8,577 nucleotides of DNA from an uncultured Desulfobacterales bacterium (GTDB lineage: Bacteria > Desulfobacterota > Desulfobulbia > Desulfobulbales > Desulfocapsaceae): contig CALGIJ010000010.1 in assembly GCA_937915545.1 (NCBI GenBank), forward strand, positions 1 through 8,577, given 5' to 3'. A model generated the notes under the pieces. That model saw only the letters and a list, made by a program, of their open reading frames with translations, was not told the DNA's origin and ran no database searches. Shown here one piece after another: positions 1 through 5,411 of the stretch (position 1 is its first letter; every line of letters begins with the position of its first letter). The position numbers and the translations under genes were made by a program.

Positions 1-52
1 CTTGGCCAGTAAGGGTTTCAGCCGATTTGCAAACTTACTGGCCGCAAACGCA
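1..52. mobile_element. Terminus of an insertion sequence (IS21-like), partial
   Basis: Read on the minus strand from position 52 toward position 1, this stretch starts TGCGTTTGCGGCCAGTAAG (52-34), which matches the right edge of the window (8526-8544) at 16 of 19 bases. It also holds a second, inverted copy of the core: GGCCAGTAAG at 4-13 pairs perfectly with CTTACTGGCC at 34-43. The TRAP permease reading frame loses its family resemblance exactly where this block starts. A terminus beginning with TG and carrying repeated internal motifs is typical of IS21-family elements, but no transposase gene lies in the window, so the family is an inference. The element continues off the left edge. Confidence 0.6.
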
Positions 53-54
53 AG

Positions 55-381
55 GCTAAGTGCACCGTAAAACATACAGGTCAGAACGGAAACCTGCGCC
101 AGCCCCCCTGTGATGTGGCCGATCAGGCAGCGGGAGAGACGCAGTAGGGCCTCGGCCATACTCCCTTTCTGCATGATCTCACCAGCCATGATAAAAAAGG
201 GCACAGCAAGCAACGGGAACGTATCCAATGAAAAAAACATTTTCTGCATGAGGAACTGCACTGGAATGTCGCCGGCGACCACTGCTATGACCACACTTAG
301 GCCAAGGGCAACACCTATGGGTACACTCAAGAGAAGCAAAACGGGGAGGGCGACAGCAATAAGCAGGAGTGGCAATTCCAT
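55..381 (-). pseudogene. dctM: TRAP transporter large permease DctM, 5' part only (interrupted)
   Basis: This is the amino-terminal part of the large membrane subunit of a TRAP transporter, the channel that couples sodium or proton flow to uptake of carboxylate-type solutes across the inner membrane. The start at 381 has an AAGGAG ribosome site 9 bases upstream. The 109 residues seen include a first membrane helix (about 4-36), the family-typical stretch LLAVPFFIMAGEIM (57-70) and MFYGALS (103-109). DctM proteins normally continue with a Gly/Ser/Ala-rich segment after this motif. Here the frame instead runs into LAFAASK, which is translated insertion-sequence DNA. About three quarters of a normal protein of roughly 425 residues is missing. 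The gene lies 103 bases after dctQ, a wider gap than usual for this pair. It is probably non-functional unless the rest lies elsewhere. Confidence 0.8.
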
Positions 382-484
382 AAAGTATTTCTCCTTAGCT
401 ATGTGTAGATCAGGTTATACAACGCAAAGCGATGATCTGTTGTGCTGAGCGTGAAATGCCCAGCAGGAAAAGATCACTTGGGCA

Positions 485-973
485 CTACTTCGTAATTGCT
501 GTGTCCTTTCCAAAGCCAATGTCTTTAAGGACAATAAGGGTGCGAAGAGCCATTAAAAGAAAGCCTAGTGGGATACAGCTGTAGGCAATCCACATGGGGA
601 ACTGCAAGGCGGGAGCGACCTGATTGGAATCTGCGACAAACAGGACCATCGATATTCCCCAAAAAAACATGATGCAGCAGAATATAACTGTTATGATATT
701 TGCCAGCATTGTAAAAAAATGGCCTATCTTCAGGCCGAATACCGTGCGGACGATGGTTACTTCAAGATGGCGTCTTTCCGCTGCAGCAAAGCTCGAACCT
801 ATGTAGATAGCGAAAACGAACAGATAGCGGGCTAATTCCTCGGGCCAGTCCAGAGAGTTCTGCAAGATATATCTCTGGAAAACCTGAAGAATTATAATGA
901 TCACCATAGCTGCAAGTGCGCATGATGAGACGATCTCTTCAAATTTGTTGAGTAATTGCCAAAATTTCGTCAT
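485..973 (-). CDS. dctQ: TRAP transporter small permease DctQ
   Basis: This is the small membrane subunit of a TRAP transporter. It partners DctM in the inner membrane and helps dock the periplasmic binding protein. The 162-residue product has the expected four hydrophobic segments (about 14-33, 50-66, 84-110 and 126-147). The family signature VFQRYILQNSLDWPEELARY (31-50) lies between helices 1 and 2, with the conserved Trp-Pro-Glu-Glu. I chose the ATG at 973 because it has a GAGG site 7 bases upstream and leads directly into the family-typical start. An upstream in-frame start at 1024 would add 17 residues encoded by the intergenic stem-loop, which is unlikely. The gene follows dctP by 67 bases. 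Substrate cannot be told from this subunit. Confidence 0.9.
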   Translation of the reverse strand: MTKFWQLLNKFEEIVSSCALAAMVIIIILQVFQRYILQNSLDWPEELARYLFVFAIYIGSSFAAAERRHLEVTIVRTVFGLKIGHFFTMLANIITVIFCCIMFFWGISMVLFVADSNQVAPALQFPMWIAYSCIPLGFLLMALRTLIVLKDIGFGKDTAITK

Positions 974-989
974 CGCAGCCTCGCTACAC

Positions 990-1022
990 GGTGGCAGGGA
1001 ATGTGTTTCATTCCCTGCCACC
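990..1022 (-). promoter_or_regulatory. Stem-loop between dctP and dctQ
   Basis: A perfect 14-bp inverted repeat (990-1003 with 1009-1022) with a 5-base loop starts 18 bases after the dctP stop and ends 16 bases before the dctQ start. On the transcribed strand it is followed by GTGTAGCGAGG, not a run of T, so it is not a classic intrinsic terminator. Hairpins after binding-protein genes commonly protect the upstream message from 3' decay and lower downstream expression, giving an excess of binding protein over permease. That role is inferred here. Confidence 0.8.
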
Positions 1023-1040
1023 ATTTAAGGAAATTGCAGG

Positions 1041-2048
1041 TTATTTTCCGGCAACGGTCTTTTTCATCTCTTCAATCAGTTCAGGCGGCACATCTTTTGC
1101 GAACATCGGCGCTACCTTTGCTGTCGCGTCAATCCAGCGCTGCCTTTCGGCTGGAGTGAGTTCGATTATCTCACCTCCCATTTCCTTGATTTTTGCTATG
1201 ATCATTGCTTCGTTGCTGCGGATCTTGTCGCGCTGAAACTTCTGCATGACAGCGAATGATTCCCTGATCCACTGCTGCTGATCCTTCGGCAGAGTGTCGA
1301 AGAATTTCTTCGAAATCATCACCAGATGTGGGCTGTAGAAGCTTTTGGTCAAGGTGACATACTTAGTAATCTCGGGGAATTTATTAAACCACGCGAGATT
1401 GAGGTCGATGTCGATGGCATCTACGGTTTTCTGCTGCAGAGCAGTGTAGACCTCGCCCCAGGCAACAGGTGTTGGGTTCATGCCGAGGGATTTGAGGATT
1501 TCGATATGAGCCTTCGAGTGTGTTGCGCGGATTTTCAGCCCTTTGGCATCCTCAAGAGTTCTGATCGGCCGGCTTGAGAATATCTGCCGAAATCCGATTT
1601 CGATATAACCGAGGCCATGAATTCCATTTTTTTCTAGGGAGTCGGCCAAGCGTTTTCCGATCGGGCCATCAGTAATGAGATCCGAAGCCTGGTAACTCGG
1701 GACGATGAAAGGCATGTCCAAAAACATCATCTGCGGGTTGAATACTGATAAATTATTGGTTGCGTCAGAACCAATCTGCAGCATATTCATTTGCAGGCCT
1801 TGAACAACCGCATCGAAATTGCCATATTTTGAGCTGTCGTAGATATCTACCTTAAAGAGCCCCCCCGATCGCTCCTCAAGATCCTTTTTAAATAATTCAT
1901 ACCCTTCTCCCATTGGGTGTTGGGGTACGTTAGGATGGGCAATTTTGATAGTGACCTGCTTGGCGGCATTACTATCGGAAAATGTCCCTGCTCCGACTAC
2001 CATGACCATCGCTGCCAGAATGACTCCTAATCTTTTTGTCATTTTCAT
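1041..2048 (-). CDS. dctP: TRAP transporter periplasmic solute-binding protein DctP
   Basis: This is the periplasmic receptor of the TRAP transporter, which captures a small solute, usually an organic acid, and delivers it to DctQM. The 335-residue product has a signal peptide (1-29, charged start, hydrophobic core, Ala-Ala before KQVTIK). The mature part shows family features: HPMGEGYELFKKDLEERSGG (44-63), the segment GLKIRATHS (170-178) with Arg174 at the place of the conserved carboxylate-binding arginine, and PVAWGEVYTALQQKTVDAID (194-213). After that, the common DGxEN-type stretch is replaced by DIDLN, which suggests a divergent ligand pocket. I chose the ATG at 2048 because AGGAGG lies about 7 bases upstream and the signal peptide begins there; a TTG at 2093 would add 15 residues ahead of it. 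The gene lies 102 bases after iclR, probably in one transcript. Ligand unknown. Confidence 0.93.
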   Translation of the reverse strand: MKMTKRLGVILAAMVMVVGAGTFSDSNAAKQVTIKIAHPNVPQHPMGEGYELFKKDLEERSGGLFKVDIYDSSKYGNFDAVVQGLQMNMLQIGSDATNNLSVFNPQMMFLDMPFIVPSYQASDLITDGPIGKRLADSLEKNGIHGLGYIEIGFRQIFSSRPIRTLEDAKGLKIRATHSKAHIEILKSLGMNPTPVAWGEVYTALQQKTVDAIDIDLNLAWFNKFPEITKYVTLTKSFYSPHLVMISKKFFDTLPKDQQQWIRESFAVMQKFQRDKIRSNEAMIIAKIKEMGGEIIELTPAERQRWIDATAKVAPMFAKDVPPELIEEMKKTVAGK

Positions 2049-2150
2049 GCGCTGTTCCTCCTGTGATTGTGAATACCGACGTTTCCCGAACAAAACTTTA
2101 CGTTCGAATTCATCTCCTTAGGCCTGCCCTGAGAGACGGAGATAATGAGG

Positions 2151-2933
2151 TCACGATTCATTCATGGTCACCAACTCGGAAATATCGTTAGCAAGTTTGG
2201 TCACCTGCCCTGCATACGTGCTGATTAATGACTCAACAGTGTATTCATTTGTCGGCAGATCAAAACTGATGGCGCCGGCCACCTTGCCAGTTTGAAAATT
2301 CATCAGCGGAGCACCAATACAGATCAAACCCTGTAGGTATTCCTCATTGTTTATTGAGAATCCCCGAACGCGGTCTTCCTCGATCTGGCGAAGGAGAACA
2401 CTCGCCTGATCGATAGTATTGGGGGTGAATTTTTTGAAAGGGGCTTTAGCGAGAAAGGTTTCGAGATCGCTTTGATCCATTCTCGAAAGAACTGCTTTAC
2501 CAGTGGCACGGGCATGGAGATCTTCGCTGGCCAGAGGTTGGCGAAAGAAAAAAGTCGAACTCGCCTCCCGACGATAAAGGGCCAGCAGGGTTTGGCCATC
2601 GACGAGTGTCGAATCTATGGTGACATTGCATAAGCGATGAGCTTCATCGATCAACGGCTTGACCATATGAAGCAGTTCATAGCCCTGAACAATAGTGTGT
2701 CCGAAAAGAAGAGCCTTCGGTCCCAGTCGTAAGGCCTTACTGCGGGCGTTCTTGCTCAAATATCCTAGAAGAACGAGTGTGTTGACCAGGCGGTAAGTGG
2801 AAGTTTTATTGATCCCAGCCAGGCGCGATATTTCAGAGAGAGTTCGTCGGCTGTGGTCCTTGTCGAAAAGCCCGAGGATTATGAGTCCCTTTTCGAGTGT
2901 TTTCGCAAAGTAGACGTTAGGGTCTGGTACCAT
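2151..2933 (-). CDS. IclR-family transcriptional regulator
   Basis: This is a cytoplasmic DNA-binding regulator that responds to a small molecule. The 260 residues, close to the family norm of about 250-270, contain an amino-terminal winged helix-turn-helix (about 12-75; RRTLSEISRLAGINKTSTYR at 29-48 includes the recognition helix). The carboxy-terminal IclR effector domain (about 80-255) has the family landmarks LHARATGKAVLS (139-150) and GFSINNEEYLQGL (191-203). The start at 2933 has GGAGG 5 bases upstream. The gene precedes dctP in the same direction, so the most economical reading is that its effector is the solute carried by the TRAP system or a product of it. A palindrome between its own promoter and start codon suggests autoregulation. 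Whether it activates or represses the transporter cannot be seen. Confidence 0.92.
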   Translation of the reverse strand: MVPDPNVYFAKTLEKGLIILGLFDKDHSRRTLSEISRLAGINKTSTYRLVNTLVLLGYLSKNARSKALRLGPKALLFGHTIVQGYELLHMVKPLIDEAHRLCNVTIDSTLVDGQTLLALYRREASSTFFFRQPLASEDLHARATGKAVLSRMDQSDLETFLAKAPFKKFTPNTIDQASVLLRQIEEDRVRGFSINNEEYLQGLICIGAPLMNFQTGKVAGAISFDLPTNEYTVESLISTYAGQVTKLANDISELVTMNES

Positions 2934-2945
2934 AATGCCTCCATA

Positions 2946-2970
2946 GTTACTATAATAGTAACAAGGTTAC
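2946..2970. promoter_or_regulatory. Palindromic operator, likely for IclR
   Basis: GTTACTATAATAGTAAC (2946-2962) is a perfect palindrome with 8-bp arms around one central base. A third half-site, GTTAC at 2966-2970, forms a second overlapping palindrome (GTAAC-AAG-GTTAC, 2958-2970). It sits between the predicted transcription start of iclR and its start codon, where a bound regulator would block transcription. Assignment to this IclR protein is inferred from position. Confidence 0.65.
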
Positions 2971-2982
2971 TTTATATTGTAT

Positions 2983-3010
2983 ATTGTAGAAAATCCCCAC
3001 ACTATGTCAA
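2983..3010 (-). promoter_or_regulatory. Sigma-70 promoter of iclR and probably the TRAP operon
   Basis: On the minus strand there is a consensus -35 TTGACA (3010-3005), a 16-base spacer and a -10 TACAAT (2988-2983), one base from consensus. Transcription would start near 2976, about 43 bases before the iclR ATG and just upstream of the palindromic operator. No comparable promoter was found in the 102 bases between iclR and dctP, which supports one iclR-dctPQM transcript. Confidence 0.6.
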
Positions 3011-3542
3011 GCACTATTTTAAACTAAAGTAGATTCGTATAACATTTGTTGAAATTGCCGACTGACTGGAAGATAGAAGGGTTCTTGGGGGCTTTTCCAT
3101 TCTCTCATGGGGAAAACCGCTCACGATAGTTTTCACAGATGGGGCGACAGCCGGCACGGAACCGAGGTGATTCTCAGGAGATTTTAAAATAGTCTTATCG
3201 CGAGAAGAAGTTGCGGAAGGGGCTTATCTTCTTCCTGAATATGCGATCTACCTGGCCAGGAGAGGTCAACCGTCTTGGGAACTTAATAAAATAAATGGAT
3301 TTCACGACGATATGCCTCTCAACTATCGCAAGCGAAAAAACAGTCCGCCAGCCTTCCAGCGCATCGCGCAATTTCCGCTCCAATGTCTTTAACCAGGAAG
3401 GATTTCTCGAGGAAGGCCTTGCCCTGCGATTTTTGAGCAATCTCGATGATCATGATTATTACTCAATACAATTGGTCAAAAGCTCAGAAAAGGCGGGTTT
3501 AGTAACCGGCCAGGAGCCATTTCTACCGAGAGGGAGAGTCCG
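3011..3542. other. Gap between the TRAP and MoxR operons, no intact gene
   Basis: No open frame here has a good start, ribosome site and recognisable product. Base composition moves from A/T-rich near the iclR promoter to GC-rich at the moxR start. One plus-strand frame looks coding but is broken (see 3069-3392). An imperfect inverted repeat (TTTTCCAT near 3093 with ATGGGGAAAA near 3107) is weak. I saw no convincing plus-strand promoter for moxR. Confidence 0.5.
3069..3392 (+). pseudogene. Possible decayed coding remnant, unknown product
   Basis: In the frame starting at 3069, the plus strand is open to 3392 except for one TGA at 3168-3170. The translation after that stop (3171-3392, 73 codons) reads like a real, charge-balanced protein, for example VLSREEVAEGAYLLPEYAIY (3192-3251), followed by LARRGQPSWELNKINGFHDD. 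The only ATG is late, at 3312. After the terminal TAA, the +1 frame carries another protein-like stretch, EGFLEEGLALRFLSNLDDHD (from 3397). This pattern suits a gene broken by a nonsense change and a frameshift. I do not recognise the family, and chance open frame remains possible. Confidence 0.3.
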
Positions 3543-4514
3543 ATGGGTCCACCACACTCCGATGTCGCGGCCGCGTTACCGCTGCCCCATAGAGACATTA
3601 TCCTTGGCGCTATCGATTACCTCTGCCGTCAGGTCTTGCAGGGGAAGTGCCACACCGTCCATCAGGCGATGATTGCTCTGCTCGCCGGCGGCCACCTGCT
3701 GCTGGAGGACATGCCCGGCCTCGGCAAGACCACCCTCGCCTTGGCGCTGGCCCGCATCCTTGGTCTCTCTTACGGGAGGGTGCAATGCACCAGCGACCTG
3801 CTTCCCTCGGACATAACCGGCCTGTCGGTGTACGATCGCAAGGAAAGCAGCTTCCGTTTCGTGCCTGGGCCGATCTTCAATCAGGTGGTGCTGGTTGATG
3901 AGATCAACCGGGCAATGCCCAAGACTCAGAGTGCCCTGCTCGAGGCCATGGAGGAACAGCAGGTAACGGTGGAGGGCAAGACCTACCCCCTCCCTCACCC
4001 TTTCCTGGTCATTGCCACCCAGAACCCGGTGGAGATGGTCGGTACCTACCCCCTGCCAGAGTCGCAGCTCGACCGCTTTCTCCTCACCTGCGGCCTCGGC
4101 TACCCGCCAGCGGAAGTTGAGCGGGCCATTTTCCGCCACGGCAGTGCCCGCGCCGACGTACAGAGGCTCGAGCCCATGCTGACCGCCGAGCAGATCCTCA
4201 CCGCTCGCGCTTCGGTACGGGAGGAGGTTCATCTCGGGGAAGCGGTGGCCGATTACCTCTACCGGCTGGTCGACGCCAGCCGCAACCATCCTCTGCTGCT
4301 GGCGGGATTGTCAACCCGCGGCGGCATCAGCCTGGCCGATGCTGCCCGCGCCCGGGCCTGGCTGGAAGGGCGCCGCTTCGTGGTGCCGGAGGACGTGCAG
4401 GCGCAGGCGATGGCGGTTGGCGCCCACCGTCTGCTGCTGCGCGAGGATGGGAGTGCCCGGCGTCAGGACCTGTTACGTGCCATCCTCCAGGACGTTCCCG
4501 TGCCGCGGCGGTGA
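3543..4514 (+). CDS. MoxR-family AAA+ ATPase
   Basis: This is a cytoplasmic AAA+ ATPase of the MoxR group, thought to act as a chaperone that remodels or activates partner proteins, commonly those encoded beside it. The 323-residue product has all catalytic elements: Walker A DMPGLGKTT (56-64), Walker B VVLVDE (115-120), sensor 1 ATQNP (158-162), arginine-finger region LPESQLDRF (171-179, Arg178), and a sensor 2 region GLSTRGG (255-261) in the lid domain. Length fits the family (about 310-330). The start has an AGGGAGAG ribosome site just upstream. It is the first gene of a three-gene operon and ends 6 bases before the DUF58 gene. Composition is clearly more GC-rich than the TRAP genes to its left. 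Target protein not shown by sequence. Confidence 0.94.
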   Translation: MGPPHSDVAAALPLPHRDIILGAIDYLCRQVLQGKCHTVHQAMIALLAGGHLLLEDMPGLGKTTLALALARILGLSYGRVQCTSDLLPSDITGLSVYDRKESSFRFVPGPIFNQVVLVDEINRAMPKTQSALLEAMEEQQVTVEGKTYPLPHPFLVIATQNPVEMVGTYPLPESQLDRFLLTCGLGYPPAEVERAIFRHGSARADVQRLEPMLTAEQILTARASVREEVHLGEAVADYLYRLVDASRNHPLLLAGLSTRGGISLADAARARAWLEGRRFVVPEDVQAQAMAVGAHRLLLREDGSARRQDLLRAILQDVPVPRR

Positions 4515-4520
4515 AAAGCC

Positions 4521-5411
4521 ATGGCCCGGCTCGCTTCTCCGCGCCTTCGCCTGCGGCTGACCACCTCGGGCATCCTCTATGTCCTGCTCACCCTTTTTCT
4601 CGGTTTTGCCGCCGTTAACACCGGCAACAATCTGCTTTACCTGGTGGTCTCCGTCCTGCTCGGCTTCATGAGTCTTTCCGGCTGGCTGGGACACAACAAC
4701 CTCAAGCGCCTGACGCCGTCCCTGACCCTTCCGGATGAAGTCTACGCAGACACCCCGGTGCTGGCGGCACTGCGGATAGAGAACGGCAAGAAGCGATGGC
4801 CCAGCTTCCTCCTCGAACTCGGCTGCGGAAGCAGCTACGCTCGTCTCGCGGGGGTGTCGGCGGGCGCGGCGGCGGAGCGCTATCTTACCGTGAATTTTCT
4901 CAAGCGCGGGGCACAGCCTTTGCCGCAGGTAACCATCGCCTCACCCTTCCCGGTGCACTTTTTTGTCCGCCGGTGGCAGTTGACGCCCCCCGGAGAACTC
5001 GTGGTGCTCCCCCGGCCGCGACCTGATCGCGAGCGGCCGGCGGCCTGGGGCGACCGGGGGAGCACAGCACCGCAGGCGCTGCGGGCGGCCGAGGAGGGCG
5101 ACTACAGCCATCTCCGCCTGTATGGCGGTGAACCCCAGCGGCGGATCCACTGGCGGCAGAGCGCCCGCCAGGACAATCTGCTAAGCAAGGTTCTCAGCGG
5201 CCAGGCGGCCGAGCCCTTGCTGCTCGAGGTTCTGGCCCTGCCAGGAGCCGATCTCGAAGAAAAACTCGGGCGGGCGGTGTGGTGGGTGCAGCGTTGCGAC
5301 CGTCGGCATCAGCCGATCGGTCTCCACCTCGGGGCGGAACGGATCGCAGCGGGGAGCGGTCCTGGCCACCGTCGTCGATTGCTGGAGGCTTTGGCCCGCT
5401 ATGCGCCCTGA
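4521..5411 (+). CDS. DUF58 domain protein, membrane-anchored MoxR partner
   Basis: The 296-residue product belongs to the DUF58 family, which almost always sits next to MoxR ATPases; its biochemical role is not settled. Two hydrophobic segments near the amino terminus (about 14-33 and 37-57, beginning SGILYVLLTLFLGFAAVNTG) anchor it in the inner membrane. The signature GDYSHLRLYGGEPQRRIHW followed by RQSARQDNLLSKV (near residues 193-224) is the conserved DUF58 core with its Arg-x-Ile-x-Trp and Ser-Ala-Arg elements. The protein is a short version, since many homologues have a longer von Willebrand-like tail. It starts 6 bases after moxR and overlaps the next gene by 11 bases, so the three are probably translated together. 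Confidence 0.92.
   Translation: MARLASPRLRLRLTTSGILYVLLTLFLGFAAVNTGNNLLYLVVSVLLGFMSLSGWLGHNNLKRLTPSLTLPDEVYADTPVLAALRIENGKKRWPSFLLELGCGSSYARLAGVSAGAAAERYLTVNFLKRGAQPLPQVTIASPFPVHFFVRRWQLTPPGELVVLPRPRPDRERPAAWGDRGSTAPQALRAAEEGDYSHLRLYGGEPQRRIHWRQSARQDNLLSKVLSGQAAEPLLLEVLALPGADLEEKLGRAVWWVQRCDRRHQPIGLHLGAERIAAGSGPGHRRRLLEALARYAP

Noticed and set aside
407..484. Weak inverted repeats between dctQ and dctM (AGATCA/TGATCT and TGCCCA/TGGGCA).
   Set aside because: Six-base arms with 16-20 base loops occur readily by chance, and neither has a T-run or clear position relative to the dctM ribosome site.
974..1024. Longer dctQ reading frame starting at 1024.
   Set aside because: The extra residues are encoded by the intergenic stem-loop, and the ATG at 973 has a ribosome site and family-typical start.
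2049..2093. Longer dctP reading frame starting at TTG 2093.
   Set aside because: It would place 15 polar residues before a classic signal peptide; the ATG at 2048 has AGGAGG at good spacing.
2046..2114. Small minus-strand frame of 22 codons ahead of dctP (starting at about 2114) whose stop overlaps the dctP start (ATGA).
   Set aside because: Its AAGGAG motif directly abuts the ATG with no spacing, the product has no recognisable features, and dctP has its own strong ribosome site.
2951..2956. Plus-strand TATAAT inside the iclR operator as a possible divergent promoter.
   Set aside because: There is no matching -35 about 17 bases upstream, and the word is a consequence of the palindrome.
3295..3672. 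125-codon plus-strand open frame overlapping the start of moxR.
   Set aside because: No ribosome site, the second half is an out-of-frame reading of moxR, and the product is unlike any family I know; part of it is discussed as a decayed remnant instead.
3576..4289. 237-codon minus-strand open frame opposite moxR.
   Set aside because: An antisense by-product of GC-rich coding; the plus strand has complete AAA+ motifs.
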